From the NCBI RefSeq assembly GCF_002237655.1, contig NZ_NOKT01000009.1, positions 186,001 through 250,000 of the forward strand: DNA of 64,000 nt. The letters run 5' to 3'. This stretch comes from Streptomyces sp. XY006 (GTDB lineage: Bacteria; Actinomycetota; Actinomycetes; Streptomycetales; Streptomycetaceae). The translations under genes and the position numbers were made by a program. The notes beneath the pieces are model-generated. The model was given only the letters and a program-made list of their open reading frames with translations. It had not been told where the DNA came from and did not search any database. This document shows positions 1 to 8,255 of this stretch, in pieces; the stretch's first letter is position 1; every line of letters starts with the position of its first letter.

Positions 1-1870
1 CCCGGACGGCCAGTCCGGCTCGCTCGACGTCTACGTCAACGGCCGGAAGCTCGCGAAGACGATCCCGGTGACCTCGAAGTACTCCTACGTCGACACGCCC
101 TGGATCCCCGGCGCCAAGACGCACCACTTCTACGACAACGCCCGCCTGCTGCTCGGGGAGACCGTGCAGGCCGGTGACAAGGTCGCCGTCCAGGCCACGA
201 ACGTCCAGGTCACCGTGGACGTCGCCGACTTCGAGCAGGCGGCCGGACCCGCCTCCCAGCCCGCCGGGTCGGTCTCCGTGACCTCCAGGGGCGCCGACCC
301 GAGCGGCCAGGGCGACTCCACCCAGGCCTTCCGCGACGCCATCGCCGCCGCGCGGGGCGGGGTGGTGTGGATTCCCCCGGGCGAGTACCGGCTCACCTCC
401 TCGCTCAACGGCGTCCAGGACGTCACCCTCCGGGGCGCGGGCCACTGGCACTCGGTGGTGCGCACCTCCCGCTTCATCGACCAGTCGAGCTCCTCGGGGA
501 ACGTCCACATCCGGGACTTCGCGGTGATCGGCGAGGTCACCGAGCGGGTCGACTCCAGCCCGGACAACTTCGTCAACGGCTCGCTCGGGCCGAACAGCTC
601 CGTCTCCGGCATGTGGCTGCAGCACCTCAAGGTCGGCCTGTGGCTCACGGGCACCAACGACAACCTGGTCGTGGAGAACAACCGCTTCCTCGACATGACC
701 GCCGACGGCCTCAACCTCAACGGCCACGCCCGCGGCGTCCGCGTCCGCCACAACTTCCTGCGCAACCAGGGCGACGACGCCCTCGCCATGTGGTCGCTGA
801 ACGCGCCGGACGTCGACAGCAGCTTCGAGAACAACACCGTCACCCAGCCCAACCTCGCCAACGGCATCGCGATCTACGGCGGCACGGACATCGCCGTCAG
901 GAACAACCTGGTCTCCGACACCAACGCCCTCGGCAGCGGCATCGCGATCTCCAACCAGAAGTTCCTCGACCCCTTCCACCCGCTCGCCGGCACGATCACC
1001 GTCGACGGCAACACCCTCGTCCGCACCGGCGCGATGAACCCCAACTGGAACCACCCGATGGGCGCGCTGCGGGTCGACTCCTACGACAGCGCGATCGAGG
1101 CCCAGGTGCGGATCACCAACACGACGATCACCGACAGCCCGTACAGCGCCTTCGAGTTCGTCTCCGGCAGCGGACGCGGGTACGCCGCCCGGAACATCAC
1201 CGTCGACGGCGCGACCGTGCGCGACACCGGCACGGTCGTCGTCCAGGCCGAGACGCAGGGCGCCGCCACCTTCCGCAACGTCACCGCGACCGGCGTCGGC
1301 GCCGCGGGCGTCTACAACTGCCCCTACCCCAACGGCTCCGGCACCTTCACCCTCACCGACGGCGGCGGCAACTCCGGCTGGACCAGCACCTGGTCCGACT
1401 GCTCGACCTGGCCGCAGCCCGGGCAGGGAAACCCCGACCCGGACCCGGGCCGCAACCTCGCCAAGGGCCGCCCGGCCACGGCCACCGGCTCCCAGGACGT
1501 CTACACCCCCTCCAAGGCGGTCGACGGCGACGCGAACACCTACTGGGAATCCGCCAACCACGCCTTCCCGCAGGCGCTGACGGTCGACCTCGGCACCAGG
1601 GAGGCGGTCCGCCGGCTGGTGCTGAAGCTGCCGCCGCAGAGCGCCTGGCAGGCCCGGACCTAGACCCTGTCCGTGCAGGGCAGCGCGGACGGCTCGGCGT
1701 GGTCGACGGTGGTCGCGTCGAAGGACTACCGCTTCGACCCGGCCGGCGGCAACACGGTCACGATCGCGCTGCCCGACGGCACCAGTGTGCGCCACCTGCG
1801 GCTCCAGGTGACGGCCAACACCGGCTGGCCGGCCGCCCAGTTCAGCGAAGTGGAGGCCTATCTGTCCTGA
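1..1870 (+). pseudogene. Exported GH87-like alpha-1,3-glucanase (3' part), interrupted by an in-frame TAG
   Basis: The reading frame is open from base 2, so the start and signal peptide lie upstream of the window. In order: the end of a carbohydrate-binding-like beta domain (to about base 240), a right-handed parallel beta-helix (about 270-1410) with many Asn-rich coils, a Pro/Gly/Asp linker, and an F5/8-type C (discoidin) domain (about 1450-1870). Asp at 704-706 and the Asp-Asp pair at 773-778 are spaced 23 and 1 residues apart, which matches the catalytic Asp trio I recall for GH87 alpha-1,3-glucanases. The likely role is hydrolysis of fungal alpha-1,3-glucan outside the cell. A TAG at 1661-1663 splits the discoidin domain, and the same frame continues with good discoidin sequence to the TGA at 1868-1870. 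CAG to TAG is the simplest explanation. The catalytic part would still be made. Pectate-lyase-like relatives are an alternative family. Its end overlaps the convergent ABC gene. Confidence 0.75.
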
Positions 1871-2589
1871 CCGCCCCCGGACGCCCCGCGCTTGGCCGCC
1901 TGGATCTGCTCGTACACACGGGTCCGCAGCTCGGCGAAGCGCGGGGCCACCCGTGTGCGCACCTGGTCCCGCTCGGCCGGCAGATCGACCTTCAGCTGCT
2001 CCTGGACGACGGTGGGGGACGCGGACAGCACGATCACCCGCTCACCCAGGTACACGGCCTCGTCGATGTCGTGGGTGACGAACAGGATCGTGACCCCGCG
2101 CTCCCGCCACAGCCGCCGTACCAGGTCCTCCAGATCGGCCCGGGTCTGGGCGTCCACCGCCGCGAAGGGCTCGTCCATCAGCAGCACCTCGGGCTCGTGG
2201 GCGAGCGCCCGGGCGATGGCCACCCGCTGCTGCATCCCGCCCGACAACTGCCACGGGTACGCCCCGGCGGCGTCGGCGAGCCCCACCGACTCCAGCGCGT
2301 CCGCGACCAGCGCGCGGCGCCGCTCCCGGCTCAGCTTCTTCTGCCGCAGGGGCAGTTCGACGTTCTGCCCGACCCGCATCCAGGGGAACAGGCTGCGGCC
2401 GTACTCCTGGAACACGAACGCCATCCCGGGAGGCGGTCCGTCCACCGGGCGGCCCGCGAGCCGCACCTCGCCCGCGGTCGGGGCGAGCAGACCGCCCACG
2501 CACTTCAGCAGGGTCGTCTTGCCGCAGCCCGACGGACCGACGACACAGACCAGTTCCCCCGCCTGAACCGAGAAGGTCAGGTCCCGCAC
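1858..2589 (-). CDS. ABC transporter ATPase of nitrate/sulfonate/taurine importer type, N-terminally truncated
   Basis: The protein resembles SsuB/TauB ATPases that energise uptake of sulfonates, taurine, nitrate or similar small molecules at the inner face of the membrane. Visible motifs are Walker A GPSGCGKTT, Q-loop FQEYGRSLFPW, signature LSGGMQQR, Walker B VLLMDEP and the H-switch THD. The GTG at 2587-2589 is the first usable start. However, homologous sequence continues upstream in frame to about 2640 (reading VHGLRKVYDGSGRRTEAV) and includes the A-loop Tyr, with no ATG, GTG or TTG before it. The first strand and A-loop are therefore probably lost from any product. No permease or binding-protein gene is present next to it. 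Probably a non-functional remnant. Confidence 0.8.
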   Translation of the reverse strand: MRDLTFSVQAGELVCVVGPSGCGKTTLLKCVGGLLAPTAGEVRLAGRPVDGPPPGMAFVFQEYGRSLFPWMRVGQNVELPLRQKKLSRERRRALVADALESVGLADAAGAYPWQLSGGMQQRVAIARALAHEPEVLLMDEPFAAVDAQTRADLEDLVRRLWRERGVTILFVTHDIDEAVYLGERVIVLSASPTVVQEQLKVDLPAERDQVRTRVAPRFAELRTRVYEQIQAAKRGASGGGQDR

Positions 2590-2693
2590 CGCCTCCGTCC
2601 GCCGCCCGGAACCGTCATAGACCTTGCGCAGCCCGTGTACGTGACGGCGGCCAGGACGGACAGGGCCGTGAGGCCGACGAGCAGACGACGCAT
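2577..2693 (-). pseudogene. Start of a substrate-binding lipoprotein gene fused out of frame into the ABC ATPase
   Basis: An ATG at 2691-2693 follows a good ribosome-binding site (AGGGGGA) and encodes MRRLLVGLTALSVLAAVT, a typical lipoprotein signal peptide with an Arg-rich n-region and a hydrophobic core. After about 19 codons the DNA becomes the N-terminal coding sequence of the downstream ATPase but in another frame. Translation therefore ends at a TGA (2577-2579) after 38 codons. Solute-binding lipoproteins are normally the first gene of such importer operons. The arrangement looks like a deletion that removed the rest of the binding protein, the permease and the ATPase start. Confidence 0.65.
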
Positions 2694-2835
2694 GGCTCCC
2701 CCTGTGGGACCGGCTGAGGTGCTCCGACAGGCTGTGCGCAGGCAGTACGGACGTGCTCAGAGGGAACCTGGAGCCCGCCCGGAGCCATGGTCAACGCACG
2801 TGCGGTGAAAGCTTGTTGAAAGCGGCACCTTCGGG

Positions 2836-3771
2836 TCAGAGGTCGAGCACCAGCCGCCCGCCGCGACAGCGGGACACGCAGATGAGCATCGTCTCGCCCG
2901 CCGCGCGCTCCTCATCGGTCAGCACCGAGTCCCGGTGGTCCGGCTCGCCCTCCAGCACGTCCGTCTCGCACGTGCCGCAGGTGCCCTCCGTGCAGGAGTA
3001 CAGCACCTCGACCCCGGCGGCGCGCACGGCGTCCAGGACGGACACGTCCGGCGCGACGGTGAGCGTCCTGCCGCTGCGCGCCAGCTCCACCTCGAAGGCG
3101 CCGTCGCCGCCGCTTCGCCGCTCCTTGGGCCGGAACCGCTCGACGCGCAGCACCCCGGACGGGCAGCGGGCCTCGACGGCGTCCAGCAGCGGCCCGGGAC
3201 CGCAGCAGTAGACGAGGGTGCCCTCGGGTACGTCGTCCAGCACCGACGGCAGATCCAGCAGCCCCGTCTCGTCCTCGGGCGCGAGGGTCACCCGGTCGCC
3301 GTAGCGGGCCAGTTCGCCGGTGAAGGCCATCGACCGGCGGGTGCGCCCGCCGTACAGCAGCGTCCACGGCGTGCCCGCCGCCTCGGCCGCCGCCAGCATC
3401 GGCAGGATCGGCGTGATGCCGATGCCGCCCGCGACGAAGCGGTAGCCCGGGGCCGGCTCCAGACGGAAGGCGTTCCGCGGGTCGCGCACCCGCAGCTTGT
3501 CGCCCTCGCGCACCTGCTCGTGCACATGGGCCGAGCCGCCCCGCCCGGCGGCCTCGCGCAGCACCGCGATCCGCCAGGCCGACCGGTCCGCCGGATCGCC
3601 GCACAGTGAGTACTGCCGCTCCAGGCCGGGCCCGAGCACGACGTCGACGTGCGCGCCCGGCTCCCAGGCCGGCAGCGGCTCGCCCAGGGGATGGCGCAGG
3701 GTGAGGGCGAGCACGCCCTCGGCGGCGAACTCGCGCTGCGCCACCACGAGTTGGGACGCGGCCTCGCTCAC
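2836..3771 (-). CDS. Phthalate-dioxygenase-reductase/VanB-type oxidoreductase (flavin, NAD and 2Fe-2S domains)
   Basis: The 311-residue protein has the order FMN-binding barrel (RQYSLCGDP flavin motif), NAD-binding domain (GGIGITPILPM) and a C-terminal plant-type ferredoxin with the CxxxxCxxC cluster loop (CTEGTCGTC) plus a distal Cys near the C terminus. This is the domain order of VanB and phthalate dioxygenase reductases, which pass electrons from NAD(P)H to a partner Rieske oxygenase. The GTG at 3769-3771 overlaps the TGA of the upstream 59-codon gene (GTGA) and has AGAGGA in front, so I prefer it to the longer frame. It is the last gene of a translationally coupled operon with the Rieske oxygenase. 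Confidence 0.9.
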   Translation of the reverse strand: MSEAASQLVVAQREFAAEGVLALTLRHPLGEPLPAWEPGAHVDVVLGPGLERQYSLCGDPADRSAWRIAVLREAAGRGGSAHVHEQVREGDKLRVRDPRNAFRLEPAPGYRFVAGGIGITPILPMLAAAEAAGTPWTLLYGGRTRRSMAFTGELARYGDRVTLAPEDETGLLDLPSVLDDVPEGTLVYCCGPGPLLDAVEARCPSGVLRVERFRPKERRSGGDGAFEVELARSGRTLTVAPDVSVLDAVRAAGVEVLYSCTEGTCGTCETDVLEGEPDHRDSVLTDEERAAGETMLICVSRCRGGRLVLDL

Positions 3772-3947
3772 GATCGGTCCTCTCGCGGCTCGTCGGTCGT
3801 GTGCCCCCGGGGGTGGGCGAGCATCCAGGCCCACATCTCGACCGGGTCCTGCGCGGTGTGCTCGCGCCCGCAGTGGCAGGTGCCGTGCAGCAGGTCGGTG
3901 CCCGGCAGCCAGTCGATGCGGTAGATCTCGCCCGTGGAGCCGCTCAC
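3768..3947 (-). CDS. Small uncharacterised protein with CxCGxxH motif, in the Rieske operon
   Basis: This 59-codon gene lies between the Rieske oxygenase and its reductase and overlaps both by 4 bp (GTGA at 3944-3947 and 3768-3771), so it is translationally coupled and almost certainly real. The protein begins with SGSTGEIYRIDWLPGTD and contains CHCGREH followed by a Trp/His-rich helix (WAWMLAHPRGH). Cys-x-Cys-Gly-x-x-His and the later His residues could bind a metal. It has no signal peptide or membrane segment. I do not recognise a named family. A role as an accessory subunit or metallochaperone of the oxygenase is inference from position only. Confidence 0.8.
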   Translation of the reverse strand: MSGSTGEIYRIDWLPGTDLLHGTCHCGREHTAQDPVEMWAWMLAHPRGHTTDEPREDRS

Positions 3948-5014
3948 CGGACCCGCTCCACGGGCTTGGCGCCTTCCTCGACCAGCCGGGCGAGGATGCG
4001 GCGGGCGGCCAGACCGCCGGTGTCGATGTTGATGCTCAGCTCCTGGTAGCCGGTGCGCTCGGTGCCGAGCGTGCGCTGCAGGAGGTTGAGCGCGGTGACG
4101 TCCTGCATGACGACCGTGTGGTTGTTGCCGCGCAGGAACTCGGTCACCTCGGCGTCGTCGGTCGCCCAGTCGCGCGAGACGGCCCAGAAGTCGTACACCG
4201 TGCCGTCGCCGGACGGGGTGATGGCGTACGTGATCTCGGTGTGGAAGCCGTGCGGGTCGCTGCCGTCGGCCTCGGGCAGCACCCCGGCCGGGGCGATCCG
4301 GCTGTGCAGCAGATACAGGCAGGGCGCGTGGTACTCGATGTCCTGCCAGCGGGTGATCCGGCCCTCGATCCCGGTCGACCGGGCGTAGAACGGCGGGCAC
4401 TCGGCGTCGTCCATGTGCCGGCTCACCCGGACGATCCCGGCGCCCTCGTCGACCTCCGTGGTGATGGGCGTCTCGGCCACCTCGGGGGTGCCGATGTACC
4501 CGCCGTGCAGATACGTCTCGTGCGACAGGTCGAGGAGGTTGTCCACGAGCAGGCCGTAGTCGCAGTCGATGGGCTCCATGCCGCGGACGGTGACCCAGCC
4601 CGGGGCGTCCAGGTGCCGGGCCCGGGGAACCGACCCCGGGTCGGCGAGCGCCGGGTCGCCGATCCACACCCACACCAGCGAGTCCTGCTCGACGACCGGG
4701 TAGGAGGCGACCCGGGCGGTGCGCGGCACGCGTTTCTGGCCCGGGACGTACACGCACGTACCGGTCGTGTCGTAGGTGAAGCCGTGGTAGCCGCAGACGA
4801 TCCGGTCGCCGTCGAGCCGCGTCGGCGCCTCCGACAGCGGGTAACGGCGGTGCACGCACCGGTCGTGCAGCACGACCGGCCTGCCGTCCTCCTCGCTGCG
4901 GTACAGCACGAGCGTCTCACCGAGCACCGCCCGCCCGAGCAACTCCCGGCCCACCTCGTGACTGTAGGCGGCGACGTACCACTGATTCCTGGCGAAGGCG
5001 GTCATGTGCGGCAT
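3944..5014 (-). CDS. Rieske non-heme iron oxygenase, vanillate O-demethylase VanA-like
   Basis: The 356-residue protein has the Rieske cluster motif C53-x-H55 (DRCVHRRYPLS) and C74-x2-H77 (CGYHGFTY). It also has the mononuclear iron motif DNLLDLSHETYLH, with His165 and His170 as likely ligands. This is the VanA-like demethylase family that removes O-methyl groups from methoxy-aromatics such as vanillate, giving protocatechuate and formaldehyde. The substrate cannot be fixed from sequence. It is the first gene of a three-gene coupled operon. The ATG at 5014 is favoured by GGGAG nine bases upstream; another ATG follows three codons in. The pca cluster in the same window would consume protocatechuate if vanillate is the substrate. 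Confidence 0.88.
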   Translation of the reverse strand: MPHMTAFARNQWYVAAYSHEVGRELLGRAVLGETLVLYRSEEDGRPVVLHDRCVHRRYPLSEAPTRLDGDRIVCGYHGFTYDTTGTCVYVPGQKRVPRTARVASYPVVEQDSLVWVWIGDPALADPGSVPRARHLDAPGWVTVRGMEPIDCDYGLLVDNLLDLSHETYLHGGYIGTPEVAETPITTEVDEGAGIVRVSRHMDDAECPPFYARSTGIEGRITRWQDIEYHAPCLYLLHSRIAPAGVLPEADGSDPHGFHTEITYAITPSGDGTVYDFWAVSRDWATDDAEVTEFLRGNNHTVVMQDVTALNLLQRTLGTERTGYQELSINIDTGGLAARRILARLVEEGAKPVERVR

Positions 5015-5133
5015 GGGCGCTGACTCCCGTCTGTGGTGGTGCCGTCATCGTCGGCGCGGACCGCACGGCCCCGCAACGGTCCTTCCGCCCGGCGGAAGCG
5101 CCGCCCCGGATTCCGTGTCGTTGCGGTGTCAAA

Positions 5134-5168
5134 AAGTGAAGGAGAAACCATATTCTTCTCCCGCACTT
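5134..5168. promoter_or_regulatory. Imperfect inverted repeat between divergent Rieske and LysM operons
   Basis: Arms AAGTGAAGGAGAA (5134-5146) and TTCTCCCGCACTT (5156-5168) pair at 11 of 13 positions around a 9-bp centre. They lie in an A/T-richer segment of the 200-bp divergent interval. Probably an operator for one or both neighbouring operons; no regulator gene is adjacent. Confidence 0.45.
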
Positions 5169-5214
5169 CCCGTCTCCACTTCTCCACTGCGCGGCATTTA
5201 CTTATCGTGGAGGT

Positions 5215-5643
5215 ATGGAAAAGACAGCAGAGTTCTATGTGGTGAAGCGTGGAGACACTCTTGGCGAGATCGCGGCCCGGCATCGAGTGACGCTGGAGCA
5301 GATTCTCGCGTGGAATCCGGAGATCGAGGATCCGGACGTCATTTTCCCCGATCAGCGGATCCGTGTGGCCCCACCGAGAACACACGGCACGTACGAGCCG
5401 TTCCCGGGCGCCGACTTCTTCCAGTCGTCGGTGACCAGTCCGATCATCGAGGCCATGGGCTACCGCCTCATCGAGGAGGGCTGCTCGGAGTACGCGGCCG
5501 GGCCCGACTCCCAGTGGAGCGAAGCGGACCGGAAGTCGTACGCGCGCTGGCAGCGCAAACTCGGATTCCAGGGCCATGACGCCGACGGCACACCGGGCCG
5601 GAAGTCGTGGGACAAGCTGCGGGTGCCCGCCGTCTACGCGTGA
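5215..5643 (+). CDS. LysM domain protein without signal peptide
   Basis: The 142-residue product has one LysM motif near the N terminus (YVVKRGDTLGEIAARHRVT to PDQRIRV, residues about 8-51), which in known proteins binds N-acetylglucosamine in peptidoglycan or chitin. It is followed by a domain ending WQRKLGFQGHDADG and PGRKSWDKLRVP, resembling the peptidoglycan-binding tail of actinobacterial wall proteins. There is no signal peptide or membrane segment, so export would need a non-classical route or the protein acts in the cytoplasm. The ATG has GGAGG only two bases upstream, an unusually short spacing. The stop overlaps the GTG of the next gene, so the two are translated as a pair. Confidence 0.85.
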   Translation: MEKTAEFYVVKRGDTLGEIAARHRVTLEQILAWNPEIEDPDVIFPDQRIRVAPPRTHGTYEPFPGADFFQSSVTSPIIEAMGYRLIEEGCSEYAAGPDSQWSEADRKSYARWQRKLGFQGHDADGTPGRKSWDKLRVPAVYA

Positions 5644-6836
5644 TCGCGCGGCCGCCGCGGACGGCATGGCGCGCCCGGGCCAGAACACGCATCGCCTATC
5701 TGGAAGCGCAATTGGACCGGGAGAGCGTCAGGCCCTGCCCGGAGGACCGCAGAACTCTCGTCGAGGGAATGCGGGGACATCTGGAAAGGGCCCGCGCCGC
5801 CGCGGACGAGGATTTCGGGTGGCGCCGTGCCTGGTCGGGTTCGGCGGCCCGCGAGGGCGTCTGGTCCAATATCCGCAGCGCCGAGGTGCTGCTGCTGCAA
5901 CTCGTCCCCGACGAGGAGGCCGCGGGCCGCGCCAGTGAGGTCATGGCGCTGGTCAAGGATCATCTCGACACCGACGATCCCCGGCGGGTGCGGCTCGCCC
6001 GCAGGCTGCGCGCCGTCATCTCCGGCGAGATGACGCCCGGCGACCGGGACCTGATGGTCCGGGCGCTCGACGCCTCGTACAACGCGCTGGACGACGAACT
6101 GGCCCGGGTGCGCAGCCTGCGCAACATCCTGTGGACCGCGACCTTCCTCGTCCTGCTCGGCGTGACCGGACTCGCCCTCTACGGCTGGTTCTCGCCCGGT
6201 TCGCTGAGCCTGTGCTTCACGCCGGAGACCGGCCCGCGGGACCAGGTGACGGTGGTGTGCCCCACCGCGGAGTACCACGAGGTGCCGGCCGGGAGGGACC
6301 CCAGCTCCCGGGCCCGGCCCGCGGACATCCTCACCATCGAGATCGCCGGGCTGGCCGGAGCCGCCCTCACCGTCATCGCCTCGCTGCGCCGGATCCGGGG
6401 CACCGACTCGCCCTACATGCTGCCGCTGGCCTCGGCGGTGCTGAAGTTCCCCACCGGAGCCCTGTCGGCGTTCCTCGGGCTGCTGCTGATCCGGGGCGCC
6501 TTCGTGCCCGGACTGAGCGACCTGGACAGCAGGGCCCAGGTGCTCGGGTGGGCCGCGGCGTTCGGCGCCGCGCAGCACCTGGTGACCCGGCTGGTCGACG
6601 ACCGCGCCCAGATGACGCTGTCCGAGGTCGGCCGGACGACCGACGCCGTGGTGGACCCCGAGCGGGCCGCGGTGAGGGAGGGCGGCACGATCGGGGACGG
6701 CACAGTGTCCGCGCCGCCGGTGCACCGCGACGGTGCCGGGCCGCACGAGGAGCCGGACGCGAGCACCGGCGCGGGCGGCGGGGACGGCGAACCGGTCCCC
6801 GACGGGGCGTCCCCTCAGCGCCGCAGCGGCGCGTGA
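5640..6836 (+). CDS. Uncharacterised multi-pass membrane protein paired with the LysM gene
   Basis: The GTG at 5640 overlaps the LysM stop (GTGA) and gives 398 residues. The first 160 residues are a charged, helical cytoplasmic region. Membrane segments follow at about 162-183 (WTATFLVLLGVTGLALYGWF), 230-250, 260-290 and possibly 300-320. Between the first two lies an outside loop with two Cys (LSLCFTP and TVVCPT) that could form a disulfide. The C-terminal 70 residues are acidic, Gly/Pro-rich and probably disordered. I recognise no family. Coupling to a LysM protein suggests a wall- or envelope-associated role, which is inference. Its 3' end overlaps the convergent MFS gene by 22 bp. Confidence 0.8.
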   Translation: MIARPPRTAWRARARTRIAYLEAQLDRESVRPCPEDRRTLVEGMRGHLERARAAADEDFGWRRAWSGSAAREGVWSNIRSAEVLLLQLVPDEEAAGRASEVMALVKDHLDTDDPRRVRLARRLRAVISGEMTPGDRDLMVRALDASYNALDDELARVRSLRNILWTATFLVLLGVTGLALYGWFSPGSLSLCFTPETGPRDQVTVVCPTAEYHEVPAGRDPSSRARPADILTIEIAGLAGAALTVIASLRRIRGTDSPYMLPLASAVLKFPTGALSAFLGLLLIRGAFVPGLSDLDSRAQVLGWAAAFGAAQHLVTRLVDDRAQMTLSEVGRTTDAVVDPERAAVREGGTIGDGTVSAPPVHRDGAGPHEEPDASTGAGGGDGEPVPDGASPQRRSGA

Positions 6837-8087
6837 GCCGTCTCCGGCAACCGCAGGTACACCACCGACGACACCAGGCAGATCACCGCCACGTACCAGG
6901 GGAACAGCCCCGCGTGCCCCTGGTCCTTGAACAGGGTGCCGACGTACGGGGCCGTCCCGCCGAAGAGCGCGACGGTGAGGGAGTAGGGGAAGCCGATGCC
7001 GGCCGCGCGGACCCGGGGCGGGAAGATCTCCGCGTTCACGGCCGCGCTGATCGACGTGAAGCCGGTCAGCAGGACCATGCCCGCGCACTGCACCAGCAGC
7101 AGCACCGCGAACGAGTCGCGCAGGGTGTGCAGCAGCGGCACCGTGAGCAGGGCGAAGCCCAGGCCGAAGAAGAGCAGCAGGGGGCGGCGGCCGATCCGGT
7201 CCGACAGCAGGCCGCCGAGGGGTTGCAGCAGCGCGAAGAAGGCCAGTGAGAGCGTGCCCGCCAGGAGAGCGTCCGACTTGTCGATCCCCGCGTTGAGTTC
7301 GGCGTACGTCGGCAGGTACGACGTCCACGTGTAGTACGCGATGGTGCCGCCCGCCGTGATACCGCCGATCAGCAGCGACTCGCGCGGATGCCGGCGCAAC
7401 GCCTCGAACAGACCCGGGCGCGGGGCCTCGCGCTGTTCGGCGCTGCGGGTCTCCTGCGCTCCCCGCCGGATCCAGAAACCCACCAGGCTCAGCACGGCCC
7501 CGAGCATGAACGGCACCCGCCAGCCCCAGCCGTTCATCTGCCCGTCGCTCAGCGAGCCCACCAGGAGGGTCGCGACGCCGGAGGCGACCAGCTGGCCCAC
7601 GGTGGTGGACACGTACTGGAAGCTGGAGAACAGCCCGCGCCGGCCGGGCCCCGCCGACTCGACGAGGAAGGTCGTCGAAGCCGCGAACTCGCCGCCCACG
7701 GACAGGCCTTGGAGCAGCCGCGCGAGGACGAGGAGCACCGGCGCCAGTACGCCCGCCGCCGCGTAGGTCGGGGTCAGCCCGACCAGCAGGCTGCTGCCGC
7801 CCATGAGCAGGATGGTGACCGTCAGCGCGGCCCGCCGCCCGTGCCGGTCCGCGACCGCGCCCATCAGCAGCCCGCCGACCGGCCGCACGAAGAACCCGAC
7901 CGCGAACACCGCGAACGTGGACAGCAGCGGCACCAGCGAGTCGTCGGAAGACCTGGGCGGCGATGTACGTGGCCAGAAACGTGTAGGCGTACCAGTCGTA
8001 CCACTCCACCGCGTTGCCCACGGAGGCGGCGAGGAGCTGGCGAACGGGCCGTTGCGTCGGCGGGGAAGTCGTCTGCGTCTCTGTCAC
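6815..8087 (-). pseudogene. MFS transporter of the metabolite:H+ symporter (MHS) family, frameshifted
   Basis: The N-terminal frame (GTG at 8087) reads QLLAASVGNAVEWYDWYAYT, the first helix of MHS-type carriers that import organic acids or betaines with protons. The remainder, from TCC GAC GAC TCG CTG onward (FAVFAVGFFVRPVGG, ADRHGRRAAL and eleven further helices, ending LPETAHAPLRR), is in another frame. The switch lies near 7946-7952; one extra base or two missing bases would explain it. Rejoined, the protein would be about 424 residues, normal for the family. As written, only a short N-terminal peptide or a protein from the GTG at 7933 lacking the first helix could be made. A sequencing error is possible. 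Confidence 0.8.
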
Positions 8088-8255
8088 GTCCCGGACCCTC
8101 CCCGCGAGCGCACCGCAGCACCCTCCGTACCGGCGACTTTCACACCCCTGTCACGCGCCCCTTCCTTGGCGTTTGGTGTCCCTGAAACACTCCTTCCGCG
8201 CAGATTCCGTCACGTTCCGGTCGTCCCGTACCTCAGGATGAGAGGTCTGTCCTAC

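Noticed and set aside
367..2808. Very long open frame on the plus strand across the glucanase and ABC genes
   Set aside because: Composition is Arg/Pro/His-rich out-of-frame translation of high-GC genes, without domains or a ribosome-binding site. Similar shadows at 5634-8087, 14462-17602, 28590-31526 and 31439-34006 were ignored for the same reason.
8088..8255. Possible PHO box upstream of the phospholipase C gene
   Set aside because: Phosphate control would make sense for this enzyme, but I could not find two adjacent GTTCA-type direct repeats.
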